Of a stretch of DNA of 64,000 nt, positions 27,222 through 37,332 are shown piece after piece. The notes beneath the pieces were generated by a model, which saw only the letters and a list, made by a program, of their open reading frames with translations, did not search any database and was not told where the DNA came from. Position 1 is the first letter of the stretch, and each line of letters opens with the position of its first letter. Both the position numbers and the translations under genes were made by a program. The DNA is from an uncultured bacterium (GTDB lineage: Bacteria > Bacillota > Clostridia > Peptostreptococcales > Anaerovoracaceae), in NCBI GenBank assembly GCA_905214195.1, contig CAJMLH010000005.1, forward strand, positions 4,794 through 68,793. Direction: 5' to 3'.

Positions 27222-29693
27222 ATGAACGAAAAATACAACTTCAAGGAAATTGAAAAAAAGTGGCAGAATTATTGGGAAGAAAATGATTGCTTTCATACGG
27301 AAGAAGACGAGTCAAAGAAAAAATATTACTGTTTGGAAATGTTCCCGTATCCTTCCGGAAAACTGCACATGGGACATGTAAGAAATTACTCTATCGGTGA
27401 TGTAGTTGCAAGATTTAAGAAGATGGACGGTTACAATGTCCTTCATCCTATGGGCTGGGATTCTTTTGGTCTTCCTGCTGAGAATGCAGCTATCAAACAC
27501 GGAATTCACCCTAATATCTGGACATGGGACAACATAAAAGAAATGAGAAATCAGCTTAAAGAGCTTGGACTTTCTTACGATTGGAACAGAGAAGTTGCAA
27601 CATGTCACCCTGATTATTATAAGTGGATGCAGTGGATATTCATTCAGTTCTATAAGAGAGGGCTTGCGTACAAAAAGGAAAATCCTGTAAACTGGTGTCC
27701 GAGCTGCCAGACTGTTTTGGCAAACGAACAGGTCGTTGACGGTTGCTGCGAAAGATGTAAAACTCCTGTAGGAAAGAAAAACCTTTCTCAGTGGTATCTT
27801 AAAATAACCGACTATGCAGAAAGACTTCTTGATAATTTGGATACTCTTGACGGATGGCCTAACAAAGTAAAGGTAATGCAAAAAAACTGGATAGGCAAAT
27901 CCGTTGGTGCAGAGGTGGATTTTAAGATTAAAGACAGTGATGAAACTTTAACGGTATTCACAACAAGAGTAGACACAATTTACGGTACTACTTATATGGT
28001 ACTTGCACCGGAATATCCAACTGTACTTGAAATGGTAAACGGTACAGAATATGAAAAACCGGTAAAGGAATATATAGAAAAAGTTGAGCATATGAACGAT
28101 ATTGAAAGAACTTCAACTTCCAATGAAAAGACAGGAGTATTTATCGGGAAATATGCTGTAAATCCATTTACCAAAATGGAAATTCCTATCTACATCTCAG
28201 ACTATGTACTGATGGGATACGGAACAGGAGCTGTAATGGGTGTTCCTGCACATGACCAGCGAGACTTTGATTTTGCAACGAAATTCGGAATAGATATAGT
28301 CCCTGTTGTAGATCCGGGCGATCCTTCAATAGACCTAAACAATCTTAAAGAAGCATGTGCTGCCGAGGGAACGCTTATAAACTCAGGCGAGTTTAACGGT
28401 CTTAACAACAGAGTTGCTATAGATAAGTTTATAGACCTTATAGAAAAAGACAACATAGGCAAGAAAACAGTAAATTACAGACTTCGTGACTGGCTTATCT
28501 CAAGACAGCGATACTGGGGAACTCCTATCCCAATGATTTATTGCGACGATTGCGGATGGGTACCTGAAAAAGAAGAAAATCTGCCTGTAATGCTTCCTAC
28601 AGATATAGAATTTACAGGAAAGGGTGAATCTCCGCTTACCACCTCAAAGACATTTGCCGATGTAAAATGCCCTGTATGCGGAAAACCGGCAAGAAGAGAA
28701 ATGGATACCATGGATACATTCCTTGATTCTTCATGGTACTTCCTCAGATATTGCGACCCTAAAAATGATAAGGCGCCGTTTGATCCAAAAAAAGCAGCAT
28801 ATTGGATGAATGTAGACCAATATATAGGCGGTGTTGAACATGCTATACTTCACCTTATGTATGCAAGATTCTTCCAAATGGCTTTCTATGACATGGGACT
28901 GGTAGAGGACGAGGAACCTTTCCGTAATCTTCTTACCCAGGGCATGGTAAATAAAGACGGCAAAAAAATGAGCAAATCCATAGGAAATGTAGTAAGCCCT
29001 GAAGAAATAATATCCAAATACGGTGCAGATACTGCAAGATTGTTTATATTATTTGCAGCTCCGCCTGACAGAGAACTTGATTGGTCAGATAAGGGAGTAG
29101 CAGGATGTTACAGATTCCTTAACAGAGTGTACCGCATGGTATATGAAATAAAAGCCAAATATCCGGATGTTCCGCAAGCTTTTGAAATAAAAACAGCAGC
29201 GGACAAATCATTGAATTATTCACTTAACTACACAATTAAGAAAGTAAGTGAAGATGTAGGCGGCCGATTCAACTTTAATACTGCAATCAGCTCTCTTATG
29301 GAACTTGTAAACGAAATGTACAAATACAAAGAACTTGATGATGTAAATATAGGGTTGCTCGGAAAAGCAACAAAAGATCTGATTTTGATGCTCTCACCAT
29401 TCGTTCCTCATATATGCGAGGAAATGTGGGAACATATAGGTCAGAAAGAATCTGTTACTACTATGCGTTGGCCGGAATATGATAAAGACGCTCTCATCAA
29501 AGACGATGTGGAAATAATAGTGCAGATAAACGGAAAAGTAAAAGAAAAGCTTACGGTTGCAGCAACAGCCGACAAGCAGGAATTAGAAAAGATAGCTTTG
29601 GAGAATGAAAAAATCAAACTCTTACTGGACGGAAAATCAGTCGTAAAGGTTGTAGCTGTACCGGGCAGACTGATAAATATAGTAGTAAAATAA
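27222..29693 (+). CDS. leuS: leucyl-tRNA synthetase
   Basis: An 823-residue class Ia synthetase. The ATG at 27222 gives the normal N-terminus ([20 protein letters not shown]); longer in-frame starts fall inside rsfS. The HIGH motif is HMGHVRN near residue 48 and KMSKS is in [10 protein letters not shown] near 580. The CP1 editing domain (about 225-420) keeps [19 protein letters not shown] and the [18 protein letters not shown] segment that clears mischarged tRNA. A zinc-type cysteine pair (CPSCQT / CCERCK) lies near 160-180. No T-box leader is present between rsfS and leuS, so it is probably read from the upstream operon. Confidence 0.97.
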   Translation: MNEKYNFKEIEKKWQNYWEENDCFHTEEDESKKKYYCLEMFPYPSGKLHMGHVRNYSIGDVVARFKKMDGYNVLHPMGWDSFGLPAENAAIKHGIHPNIWTWDNIKEMRNQLKELGLSYDWNREVATCHPDYYKWMQWIFIQFYKRGLAYKKENPVNWCPSCQTVLANEQVVDGCCERCKTPVGKKNLSQWYLKITDYAERLLDNLDTLDGWPNKVKVMQKNWIGKSVGAEVDFKIKDSDETLTVFTTRVDTIYGTTYMVLAPEYPTVLEMVNGTEYEKPVKEYIEKVEHMNDIERTSTSNEKTGVFIGKYAVNPFTKMEIPIYISDYVLMGYGTGAVMGVPAHDQRDFDFATKFGIDIVPVVDPGDPSIDLNNLKEACAAEGTLINSGEFNGLNNRVAIDKFIDLIEKDNIGKKTVNYRLRDWLISRQRYWGTPIPMIYCDDCGWVPEKEENLPVMLPTDIEFTGKGESPLTTSKTFADVKCPVCGKPARREMDTMDTFLDSSWYFLRYCDPKNDKAPFDPKKAAYWMNVDQYIGGVEHAILHLMYARFFQMAFYDMGLVEDEEPFRNLLTQGMVNKDGKKMSKSIGNVVSPEEIISKYGADTARLFILFAAPPDRELDWSDKGVAGCYRFLNRVYRMVYEIKAKYPDVPQAFEIKTAADKSLNYSLNYTIKKVSEDVGGRFNFNTAISSLMELVNEMYKYKELDDVNIGLLGKATKDLILMLSPFVPHICEEMWEHIGQKESVTTMRWPEYDKDALIKDDVEIIVQINGKVKEKLTVAATADKQELEKIALENEKIKLLLDGKSVVKVVAVPGRLINIVVK

Positions 29694-29761
29694 CTTAACA
29701 ACAGAATATTTACCAACAGTTGTCTTTTCATAAATTAAGAATAAAAAGGACGGAAAATTTT

Positions 29762-31447
29762 ATGAGAAGAAAAATAACTAAACCGAGAAAATCAATGCCG
29801 CATTTAAAGGTTATCCCCATAGGTGGACTGAACGAAATCGGAAAAAACATGACGGTACTTGAATGTAACGATCAGATATTGATAATCGATTGCGGACTTA
29901 GCTTCCCGGAAGACGAGATGTATGGTATAGATATCGTAATCCCCGATTTTTCTTATCTGATAGAAAATCAAAGTAAAATAGTGGGAATGATAATAACGCA
30001 CGGACATGAAGATCATATCGGAGCTATACCTTATCTTCTTAAAAAAGTCAAACTTCCAATTTACGGAACAAGACTCACTTTAGGGCTTGTTGAAAACAAA
30101 CTCAAAGAACATAAAATAATCGGCGATTTGAGGACAATAGATGCAGGCGACAAAGTTAAAATGGGATGCTTTAATATTGAAACGATAAGGACCACCCATT
30201 CTATTGCAGACGCTATCTGTCTTGCCATAGATACGCCGGCAGGTATGGTGTTTCACTCGGGAGACTTTAAGATAGACTATACACCTATAGACGGAGAGCC
30301 TATAGATTTTTGCAGACTGGCAGAAATCGGTAAAAAAGGAGTTACTCTAATGCTGTGCGACAGCACAAATGCTCTTAGACCGGGATTTACAGCCTCTGAA
30401 AGAGTAGTCGGTGAAACAATAGAAAATATATTCAGAACGGCTGAAACGAGAATTATTATAGCCACTTTCTCATCTAATGTACACAGAGTTCAAAAAATAA
30501 TCGAAAATGCTGTAAAGATGGGACGAAAGGTAGCTATATCCGGAAGAAGCATGGAAAATGTGGTAGCTCTTGCAATAGAACTTGGTTATCTTAATATACC
30601 TCCGGGAACTATCGTAGACCTTAAGATGATAAAAAATATTCCTGACGATAAATTAGTAATCATAACTACAGGAAGTCAGGGAGAACCTATGTCTGCATTG
30701 TCAAGAATAGCATCAGGCGAACATCGCTCTGTAAAGCTAAAAAAAGGCGATATGGTTGTGCTTTCATCAACTCCTGTTCCCGGCAATGAAAAAACCGTTT
30801 CAAATGTAGTAAACAAGCTCTTTGAAAAAGGTGCCAATGTAATATATTCCGATATAGCGGATATTCATGTTTCCGGTCATGCATGCCAGGAAGAACTCAA
30901 ACTTCTTCATTCACTGATAAAGCCTAAGTTTTTCATGCCGGTACATGGTGAATACAGGCATTTAATACGGCACGGTCAGTTGGCAGAAGGCTTGGGCATG
31001 AAAAAAGAGAATGTATTTATTCTTGATAACGGCGACATTTTAGATGTTACCAAGCGTAGCGCCCATATAGCCAAGGAAAAAATAGAAGCCGACGCAATCC
31101 TTGTAGACGGACTGGGTGTGGGAGATGTCGGAAATATAGTCTTAAGAGACAGGAAAATGCTTTCCGAATCAGGGCTTATAATTGTGGTAGCTGCTATAGA
31201 AAAGGAAAGTCATATGGTGGTGTCAGGACCTGACATAATTTCAAGGGGATTCGTATATGTAAGAGAAAACGAGACGCTTATGGACGAGGCGAGAAAAGTT
31301 GCAGAAGCTGCCCTTGAAAAATGTCAGAACAAAAATATAAGGGATTGGAACAATATGAAATCGCAGGTTAGGGATTCCCTTGGCGCTTATATTTACGAAA
31401 AAACTAAGCGTTCCCCTATAATCCTGCCTATATTCTTGGAGGTTTAA
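29762..31447 (+). CDS. rnj: ribonuclease J
   Basis: A 561-residue MBL/beta-CASP RNase with 5'-to-3' exonuclease and endonuclease activity in mRNA decay and rRNA maturation. Motifs are THGHEDHIGAIPYLL near residue 79, HSIADAICLAI near 148, FHSGDFKIDYTP near 167, the beta-CASP region with GRKVAISGRSMENVV near 255, and VSGHACQEELKLL near 370. The ATG at 29762 gives the usual length; an earlier TTG at 29720 has no ribosome site. ylbF begins one base after the stop. Whether it equals J1 or J2 cannot be decided here. Confidence 0.94.
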   Translation: MRRKITKPRKSMPHLKVIPIGGLNEIGKNMTVLECNDQILIIDCGLSFPEDEMYGIDIVIPDFSYLIENQSKIVGMIITHGHEDHIGAIPYLLKKVKLPIYGTRLTLGLVENKLKEHKIIGDLRTIDAGDKVKMGCFNIETIRTTHSIADAICLAIDTPAGMVFHSGDFKIDYTPIDGEPIDFCRLAEIGKKGVTLMLCDSTNALRPGFTASERVVGETIENIFRTAETRIIIATFSSNVHRVQKIIENAVKMGRKVAISGRSMENVVALAIELGYLNIPPGTIVDLKMIKNIPDDKLVIITTGSQGEPMSALSRIASGEHRSVKLKKGDMVVLSSTPVPGNEKTVSNVVNKLFEKGANVIYSDIADIHVSGHACQEELKLLHSLIKPKFFMPVHGEYRHLIRHGQLAEGLGMKKENVFILDNGDILDVTKRSAHIAKEKIEADAILVDGLGVGDVGNIVLRDRKMLSESGLIIVVAAIEKESHMVVSGPDIISRGFVYVRENETLMDEARKVAEAALEKCQNKNIRDWNNMKSQVRDSLGAYIYEKTKRSPIILPIFLEV

Positions 31448-31448
31448 T

Positions 31449-31790
31449 ATGAATGTATATGATCAGGCTCATGGACTGGCTCAGGCAATAAAAGCGTCAG
31501 AAGAATACAAACAGTATGACATGGTGAGACAGCAAGTAAAAGCCAATGATGAACTTAATGCAATGATAAAGGATTTTCAGGCAAAGCAGTTTGAAATGCA
31601 GGCCAAACAAATGACAGGTCAGCAGATGACTCAAGAAGATGTCGAAAGTGTACAGCAACTCTACGGAATTATGCTTAAAGACCCTTTAACAGCTCATTAT
31701 ATTGAAGCGGAAATGCGTTTTTCTCTGATGATGAAAGATGTATACGAGATCCTCGGAGAAGCTACGGGAATGGGTGATATCCTTGGATAA
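31449..31790 (+). CDS. ylbF: YlbF/YmcA family protein
   Basis: A 113-residue, almost wholly helical protein of the YlbF family: MNVYDQAHGLAQAIKASEEY start, NDELNAMIKDFQAKQFEMQ heptad-like helix near residue 35, and LKDPLTAHYIEAEMRFSLMM near 77. In Bacillus, YlbF with YmcA and YaaT forms an iron-sulfur-bearing complex that directs RNase Y. Its position right after RNase J agrees with a role in RNA turnover, but that is inference. GGAGG overlaps the end of the RNase J gene. Confidence 0.85.
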   Translation: MNVYDQAHGLAQAIKASEEYKQYDMVRQQVKANDELNAMIKDFQAKQFEMQAKQMTGQQMTQEDVESVQQLYGIMLKDPLTAHYIEAEMRFSLMMKDVYEILGEATGMGDILG

Positions 31791-32478
31791 TACAATAAAA
31801 ACACCTGAAGAGCTTCTTTTGATAATGAAAGCGGAGGCTATGGGCGATGCGGCATTTGAACATATGCTTGACTTCATCAAACCGGGGATGACAGAAATTC
31901 AAGTGGCTGATGAAATAGAACGAGTTTTGAGAGCAATGGGTGCAGAGGGTCTTTCATTTGATACTATTGCCGTATCGGGAGTAAATTCCAACCAGCCTCA
32001 CGGAGTACCTTCCGAAAAAAAATTAAAGGAAGGTGAATTCCTTACAATGGATCTTGGTGCAGTGTACAAAGGATACTGCGGTGATATGACAAGAACTGTA
32101 GCAATAGGATATGCTACCGACGAAATGAAAAACATCTACGATATTGTTCTTAAAGCCCAGTTAGCAGGACTGGCGGCAGTAAAGGCCGGAGTTTTATGCA
32201 GAGATGTTGACAATGCCTCAAGAAGCATAATCGAAGAAGCAGGTTACGGAGAGTTTTATATTCACGGTACAGGTCACGGAGTAGGTGTTTTGGTACATGA
32301 ACCGCCTACATTAAACGGCAGAAGCGATGAAATTTTACAAGAAAACCAAGCTGTTACAGTAGAACCGGGCATATATCTTCCGGAAAAATTCGGTGTTCGC
32401 ATAGAGGACTTGGCAATCGTAACGAATTTTGGTATAATAAACTGTACTAAGTCAAAAAAAGACTTAATCATAATCTGA
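31774..32478 (+). CDS. M24 family metallopeptidase without the creatinase N-domain
   Basis: The sequence matches the catalytic domain of Xaa-Pro dipeptidase/aminopeptidase P (from KTPEELLLIMKAE onward). All five metal ligands are in place: TMDLGA and GDMTRTV aspartates, the HGTGHGVG histidine, and the VEPGIY and VRIEDLA glutamates. The usual N-terminal domain of about 120 residues is absent: the frame opens only at 31738, inside ylbF. The start is uncertain; GTG 31774 is chosen, with TTG 31783 and ATG 31738 as alternatives, and it overlaps ylbF in every case. Lying just before efp is the usual place for this peptidase in Clostridia. Expected length for a full enzyme is about 350-360 residues against 234 here. 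Confidence 0.8.
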   Translation: MISLDNTIKTPEELLLIMKAEAMGDAAFEHMLDFIKPGMTEIQVADEIERVLRAMGAEGLSFDTIAVSGVNSNQPHGVPSEKKLKEGEFLTMDLGAVYKGYCGDMTRTVAIGYATDEMKNIYDIVLKAQLAGLAAVKAGVLCRDVDNASRSIIEEAGYGEFYIHGTGHGVGVLVHEPPTLNGRSDEILQENQAVTVEPGIYLPEKFGVRIEDLAIVTNFGIINCTKSKKDLIII

Positions 32479-32517
32479 TAATAATAAAAGCTATTTTGTT
32501 AAGAATGGAGAGATAGG

Positions 32518-33078
32518 ATGATTTACGCAAGCGATTTTAGAAAAGGTATTACTTTTGAAATTAACGGAGAACCTCATGTAGTTTTGGATTTCCAACATGT
32601 TAAGCCCGGTAAAGGCGCTGCTTTTGTAAGAACAAAATACAGAAATATACTTACAGGGGCAACAAGAGAAGAAGCATTCAACCCTGATGACAAATTCCCT
32701 AAAGCTCACATAGATACAAAGGTTATGCAGTATCTTTACAATGACGGAGAGCTTTATTACTTCATGGATCAGGAAACTTATGAACAAGTACCTTTGATGT
32801 ATGAGCAAGTTGAAGATGCAATGAGATTCTTAAGAGAAAACGATGAAGCAACAATTAAATTCTATAAAGGAAACGCTTTCCTTGTAGAAGCACCTAACTT
32901 TGTAGACCTTAAAGTAATAGAAACAGAGCCGGGAGTTAAAGGAAACACCGCAACGAATGTTACAAAGGCTGCCACAGTTGAAACAGGTGCCGTGATTCAG
33001 GTTCCTATCTTTATTGAAGAAGGTGAAGTTATTCAGATTGATACAAGAACCGGAGAATATCTCGGCCGTTCCAAATAA
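32518..33078 (+). CDS. efp: elongation factor P
   Basis: A 186-residue EF-P, which promotes peptide-bond formation at proline stretches. The N-terminal KOW-like domain carries the loop lysine in [14 protein letters not shown] near residue 30, the position modified in other bacteria. [15 protein letters not shown] and [11 protein letters not shown] signatures (near 135-145) and the C-terminal [13 protein letters not shown] are all present. GGAG lies seven bases before the ATG. No modification enzyme (EpmA, EarP) is encoded nearby. Confidence 0.97.
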   Translation: MIYASDFRKGITFEINGEPHVVLDFQHVKPGKGAAFVRTKYRNILTGATREEAFNPDDKFPKAHIDTKVMQYLYNDGELYYFMDQETYEQVPLMYEQVEDAMRFLRENDEATIKFYKGNAFLVEAPNFVDLKVIETEPGVKGNTATNVTKAATVETGAVIQVPIFIEEGEVIQIDTRTGEYLGRSK

Positions 33079-33094
33079 GAATATCATATGACAA

Positions 33095-33128
33095 GCGGGG
33101 CGATTCTTCGTCCCGCATTCGTTGATTT
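33095..33128 (+). terminator. possible terminator after efp
   Basis: GCGGGGCGA (33095-33103) pairs with TCGTCCCGC (33108-33116) over 9 bp with a 4-base loop. The following sequence (ATTCGTTGATTTT) is only moderately T-rich, so termination may be partial. Confidence 0.45.
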
Positions 33129-33157
33129 TAACCTAAGCATAAACGACGAGGTAACAG

Positions 33158-34228
33158 ATGATAAATTCGGAATTCATAAAAAACAACAAAAAAGCTGCAA
33201 TAGCAATCATAGCAGCAGCAATTGCAATACTTATTCTTGCAGTGGGATTTACTGCATACAGCAGTGGCCTTGGTCCTGCAGATAAGACGGATGATGAGCC
33301 TATCACGGTAAATATTCCGCAAGGAAGCGGAGCCATGAATATAATAGATATTCTCGATGAAAACGGATTGATTAAAAATCTTACCATGGCTAAAATACAT
33401 ATGAAAATAGGCGGATATGATTCCCTGCAGGCCAACACATACATATTTTCCAAAGATATGGGGCTGAAAGAAATCTTAAAGGCCATAGATACAGGGGATT
33501 TCAACTACCTTTCCAAAAACCAGTTTACGCTGGTAGAGGGTTCTACGCTGCCTCAGTATGCTGCTGCCATCGCAGAGAAACTTCCGTTTACTGAAGAAGA
33601 GATACTATCTGTATGGAACGACAAGACTTATCTAAGCAATTTGATTGATAAATACTGGTTTTTAACTGACGAAATACTTCAAAACGGAATAATGTATCCT
33701 CTTGAAGGTTATCTTTACCCCGAAACATATATCATCACTGATGAAAATGCAACAATAGAAGAGATTACAGATATAATACTTACCATGACTGATTCCAAAC
33801 TTTCAGAAAGAAGGAAAGACATAGAAAAAAGCGGGAGAACTGTTCACGAATTTTTATCTCTTACCTCTGTAGTTGAAACGGAATCTCTGTTTAAAAAAGA
33901 CAGACCGATAATTGCCGGAGTATTTATAAACAGATTAAACGAGGATATGCCGCTGCAAAGTGATATTACTGTGCTTTACGCTCTTCAAGAAAAAAGAGTA
34001 GATGTCACTTATAAAGATATCGAGGTAGAATCCAAGTACAACACTTACAAATACACCGGTCTGCCGGTAGGTCCTGTATGTTCGCCTTCTGCACCGGCGA
34101 TGGATGATGTGCTTAATTACGAAAAGTCCGACTATCTGTTTTTCTTTGCCAAAGAGGACGGAGAAGTAATATACTCCAAAACTTTTGAAGAACATCAGAA
34201 AGCCGTCGATGAAAACATGTGGTACTGA
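33158..34228 (+). CDS. mltG: endolytic peptidoglycan transglycosylase MltG
   Basis: A 356-residue YceG-like protein with one N-terminal membrane span (AAIAIIAAAIAILILAVGF, residues 13-31) and an outside catalytic part. The LysM-like region (about 48-115; VNIPQGSGAMNIIDIL) is followed by the signature LEGYLYPETY near 185 and the catalytic-glutamate segment SVVETES near 237. IAGVFINRLNEDMPLQSD and YNTYKYTGLPVGPVCSP complete the family pattern. MltG cuts nascent glycan strands and so limits their length. Order mltG-trmR-trhP matches yrrL-yrrM-yrrN/O of Bacillus. Confidence 0.93.
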   Translation: MINSEFIKNNKKAAIAIIAAAIAILILAVGFTAYSSGLGPADKTDDEPITVNIPQGSGAMNIIDILDENGLIKNLTMAKIHMKIGGYDSLQANTYIFSKDMGLKEILKAIDTGDFNYLSKNQFTLVEGSTLPQYAAAIAEKLPFTEEEILSVWNDKTYLSNLIDKYWFLTDEILQNGIMYPLEGYLYPETYIITDENATIEEITDIILTMTDSKLSERRKDIEKSGRTVHEFLSLTSVVETESLFKKDRPIIAGVFINRLNEDMPLQSDITVLYALQEKRVDVTYKDIEVESKYNTYKYTGLPVGPVCSPSAPAMDDVLNYEKSDYLFFFAKEDGEVIYSKTFEEHQKAVDENMWY

Positions 34229-34229
34229 T

Positions 34230-34877
34230 ATGAATATTACAAATGACAGCGTTACTCAATATATAAACGGATTTTATACACCTCTTGACGACAGCCTTTC
34301 AGAACTGAGAGCCAAAGCAGAGGATGCGCATGTTCCTATTATTCTTAAAGAAACCGAAAGTTTTTTGGGATTTATTATCAGGCTTTTACAGCCGGCAAAA
34401 ATCCTTGAAATAGGTACTGCTGTAGGGTATTCTTCATCGTTTTTCGCTAAACTTGGTGCAGATGTCATATCTGTAGAAAAAGATGAAACTGTTGCCAGGC
34501 AAGCAAAGTTCAACATAGAATCCCTTGGTCTTTCAGGCAAAATACAGATATTTACCGGTGACGGTGAAGAAGTGATAAAAAGTTTATCAAAAGATTTATG
34601 TGATTTCGACATGGTATTTATAGATGCGGCTAAAAGTCACTATAAGAGATTTCTTGACGCATCGCTTCCTCTCTGCAAAGACGGAGCCGTCATAATATCC
34701 GATAATGTTCTTTTAAAGGCTGCAACAGCCTCAGATGAATTCGACCCTAACGGCCGATTCAAAACAAATATAAAAAAAATGCGCCAATATCTCAATTATA
34801 TTTCAGAACATCCCGATTTGGATACTGTAGTTCTGTCATGTGGAGACGGATTGGCGCTGAGCAGGTACAGAAAATGA
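34230..34877 (+). CDS. trmR: O-methyltransferase, TrmR (YrrM) type
   Basis: A 215-residue class I SAM-dependent O-methyltransferase of the methyltransf_3 family. The SAM-binding motif is ILEIGTAVGYSS near residue 52, then SVEKDE near 79, the metal/catalytic FDMVFIDAAKSHY near 128-140 and ISDNVLL near 158. In Bacillus, TrmR methylates 5-hydroxyuridine at tRNA position 34 to 5-methoxyuridine. The gene after it is the hydroxylase partner, which supports the assignment. It starts one base after the mltG stop and overlaps trhP by four bases (ATGA); it has no strong ribosome site and is probably coupled. Confidence 0.85.
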   Translation: MNITNDSVTQYINGFYTPLDDSLSELRAKAEDAHVPIILKETESFLGFIIRLLQPAKILEIGTAVGYSSSFFAKLGADVISVEKDETVARQAKFNIESLGLSGKIQIFTGDGEEVIKSLSKDLCDFDMVFIDAAKSHYKRFLDASLPLCKDGAVIISDNVLLKAATASDEFDPNGRFKTNIKKMRQYLNYISEHPDLDTVVLSCGDGLALSRYRK

Positions 34878-36106
34878 TAAAACCCGAATTATTAGCCCCG
34901 GCAGGGGATTTGGAAAAACTAAAAATTGCCGTAATGTACGGAGCAGATGCCGTATATTTCGGCGGAGAAAGCTTTTCGCTCCGTGCAGGAGCCGGAAACT
35001 TCACGCTTGAAGAGATGAAAGAGGGCATAGCCTTTGCCCACGAGCACAATGTCAAATGTCATATGACTTTGAATATTTTTGCACATAATGAAGATATTGG
35101 TCCGTTTACGGAATATCTCAAAAGTGTAAAAGATATAGGTATAGACGCATTTATTGCAGCAGACCCGGGAGTCATATCCATGATACAGGAAATAATCCCC
35201 GATGCAGAAATTCACTTAAGTACGCAGGCGAATATGACAAACTACAGAACTGCAAAATTCTGGTACGATCAAGGAATTCGCCGTCTTGTTCTTGCAAGAG
35301 AACTGACTCTTGATGAAATAAAAGAAGTGAGAAACAACATTCCAAAAGATATGGAAGTAGAGACATTTGTACACGGCGCTATGTGTATCTCATATTCAGG
35401 AAGATGTCTTTTAAGCAACTTTATGATAGAACGAGATGCAAACAGAGGAATGTGCGCCCACCCTTGCAGGTGGAAGTATGCCTTAGTTGAGCAAAAACGC
35501 CCGGGAGAATATTTCCCTGTTGAAGAAGATGACAGAGGCACATATATAATGAATTCAAAAGATTTATGTATGCTCAGGCATATTCCCGAGCTTATAGACG
35601 CAGGTATATCCTCTTTCAAAATAGAGGGCAGAATGAAGAGCGTATTTTATGTTGCTTCGGTAGTATCGGCTTACAGAAAAGCCATCGACGCTTATTGCAG
35701 CGACCCGGCTTCTTATGAATTTAACCCCCAGTGGTTTGAAGACATGTGCAAGGCAAGTCACCGTGAATTTACGACGGGATTTTATTTCCATAAACCGGAC
35801 AATCTTGATCAAAATTACAGAACCAGCGAGTATACAAGAGACTATTCCTTTGTCGGAATGGTCAAAAGCTATGACTCCGAAACAGGATATGCCATAGTTG
35901 AACAGAGAAACAAAATGGTTATCGGAGATAAAATCGAAATCTTCGGTCCGGGCATCGATTCCTTTGAACAGGATCTTAGAGAAATGTATGATGAAGAGGG
36001 AAACCCGATAGAGTCAGCGCCTCATCCGCAACAAATACTTAAAATAAAGGTGGATAAGCCCGTAAAACCATTCTTTATGTTCAGAAAGAGAAAGGAAACA
36101 AAATAA
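34874..36106 (+). CDS. trhP: U32-family tRNA hydroxylation protein (TrhP type)
   Basis: A 410-residue peptidase-U32-fold protein. Signatures are PELLAPAGDLEKLKIAVMYG at the start, ADAVYFGGESFSLRAGAGNF, HLSTQANMTN near 117, and EVETFVHGAMCISYSGRCLLS near 165. The cysteines of the latter and CAHPCRWKYAL near 195 suit an iron-sulfur cluster. FKIEGRMKSVFYVASVV near 255 is also conserved. TrhP-type proteins form 5-hydroxyuridine at tRNA wobble position 34 using prephenate. The direct ATGA overlap with trmR fits a two-step hydroxylation then methylation. The single protein corresponds to the longer of the Bacillus pair; no second U32 gene follows. A protease function is unlikely. Confidence 0.85.
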   Translation: MIKPELLAPAGDLEKLKIAVMYGADAVYFGGESFSLRAGAGNFTLEEMKEGIAFAHEHNVKCHMTLNIFAHNEDIGPFTEYLKSVKDIGIDAFIAADPGVISMIQEIIPDAEIHLSTQANMTNYRTAKFWYDQGIRRLVLARELTLDEIKEVRNNIPKDMEVETFVHGAMCISYSGRCLLSNFMIERDANRGMCAHPCRWKYALVEQKRPGEYFPVEEDDRGTYIMNSKDLCMLRHIPELIDAGISSFKIEGRMKSVFYVASVVSAYRKAIDAYCSDPASYEFNPQWFEDMCKASHREFTTGFYFHKPDNLDQNYRTSEYTRDYSFVGMVKSYDSETGYAIVEQRNKMVIGDKIEIFGPGIDSFEQDLREMYDEEGNPIESAPHPQQILKIKVDKPVKPFFMFRKRKETK

Positions 36107-36107
36107 T

Positions 36108-37301
36108 ATGTTAACAGAGCCCGATAGTTTACCTGTGCGATTATGTATAATAATAATTTTTATAGCAATACACGGATTTTTTACAGCAGTAAATACAGCT
36201 ATGATTTCATCAAGCCGTATTATAGAAAAAGATCAGGCTGCAATAAGACTAATACAGGTTGTTTCATGTATAGCCGGAGCATGGTTGTCCTTATATGATT
36301 GGAAAATCGCTGTAATGTATGTAATCTTTTTCACGATATTCGCTCAGTATTTTCCTCACAAAATAGGACTTCAGCACGATGAGGGTATAACAAATAAACT
36401 CTCCGGATTTATTGAAACATTATCAACGATATTGAGGCCGATTACTGCAATACTTATGCTTATCGCGAATGCTTTTTTGAAACTGTTTAAGCAAAAGACC
36501 CATGTAGAAGATGAGGCCTTTTCAGAAGAAGATGTTATGTCAATGCTTAAGGTGGGTCGTGAATCCGGAGTGCTTAAAGAAGAGGGCACCAAGATGATAA
36601 ATTCAATCTTTGCCTTTGATGATAAGCTGGCATACGAAATAATGACGCCGAGAACAGATGTATTTCTGATAGATATAGAAGATTCACCGGAAGAATATCT
36701 TGACGAACTGATGAAACTCCGATATTCCAGAATACCTGTGTGCAAAGGCGACAGCGATAACATAATAGGAATACTGCATATAAAAGACTATTTGATAAAG
36801 GCTCGTGAGACAAGTTTTGAAAATGTGGATATAGAGGGGATCCTCAGAAAGGCTTACTTTGTTCCCGATACTAAGAATATAGATTCACTTTTCTTTGAAT
36901 TGCAGATGTCAAAACAGCAAATAGCCGTACTCATAGACGAATACGGCGGATTCAGCGGTATAGTTACCATGGAAGACATAATAGAACAGGTCATGGGTGA
37001 TATAGACGACGAATATGATGAAGAAGAGGAAATCATAGATAAGATTGACGATAACACTTATCTGGTAGACGGTGATGTGGATTTAGATGACCTTGATGAA
37101 GAAATAGGTATAGATTTAAAATCAGATACCAGTGAAACAATCGGTGGATTTTTGATTGATATTTTGGGAGAAATTCCTGACGAAAGAGATATGGGCAGAA
37201 TAATTGAATTTGAAGATTACAAGTTCAAGATAATGTCCGTCAAAGAAAGAAGAATAGAGCGTGTTAAAATCTATATGCTTGATAAAAAAAAGATTAATTG
37301 A
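36108..37301 (+). CDS. CNNM/CorC family transporter protein with CBS domains
   Basis: A 397-residue HlyC/CorC-type protein. The N-terminal membrane part (about 1-130) is shorter than the usual DUF21/CNNM domain, with three or four spans. Two CBS domains follow (about 180-300; MTPRTDVFLIDIEDSPEEYL and AVLIDEYGGFSGIVTMEDIIEQ), then a small C-terminal CorC_HlyC domain (TIGGF, IEFEDYKFKIMSVKERRIERV-like). Relatives transport or protect against Mg2+ and Co2+ and bind nucleotides in the CBS pair; the old haemolysin name is misleading. It starts one base after trhP. The shortened membrane domain leaves transport activity open. Confidence 0.88.
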   Translation: MLTEPDSLPVRLCIIIIFIAIHGFFTAVNTAMISSSRIIEKDQAAIRLIQVVSCIAGAWLSLYDWKIAVMYVIFFTIFAQYFPHKIGLQHDEGITNKLSGFIETLSTILRPITAILMLIANAFLKLFKQKTHVEDEAFSEEDVMSMLKVGRESGVLKEEGTKMINSIFAFDDKLAYEIMTPRTDVFLIDIEDSPEEYLDELMKLRYSRIPVCKGDSDNIIGILHIKDYLIKARETSFENVDIEGILRKAYFVPDTKNIDSLFFELQMSKQQIAVLIDEYGGFSGIVTMEDIIEQVMGDIDDEYDEEEEIIDKIDDNTYLVDGDVDLDDLDEEIGIDLKSDTSETIGGFLIDILGEIPDERDMGRIIEFEDYKFKIMSVKERRIERVKIYMLDKKKIN

Positions 37302-37303
37302 TT

Positions 37304-37332
37304 TTCAATGCCCTGTTTGATAAAATTATACT
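37304..37332 (+). promoter_or_regulatory. weak promoter candidate for the redox operon
   Basis: TATACT (37327-37332) is a good -10 box; TTCAAT (37304-37309), 17 bases upstream, is a poor -35. A TGTCCT-TACAT-AGGACA inverted repeat (37345-37361) lies just downstream of the expected start point and could bind a regulator or form an RNA hairpin. Confidence 0.4.
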
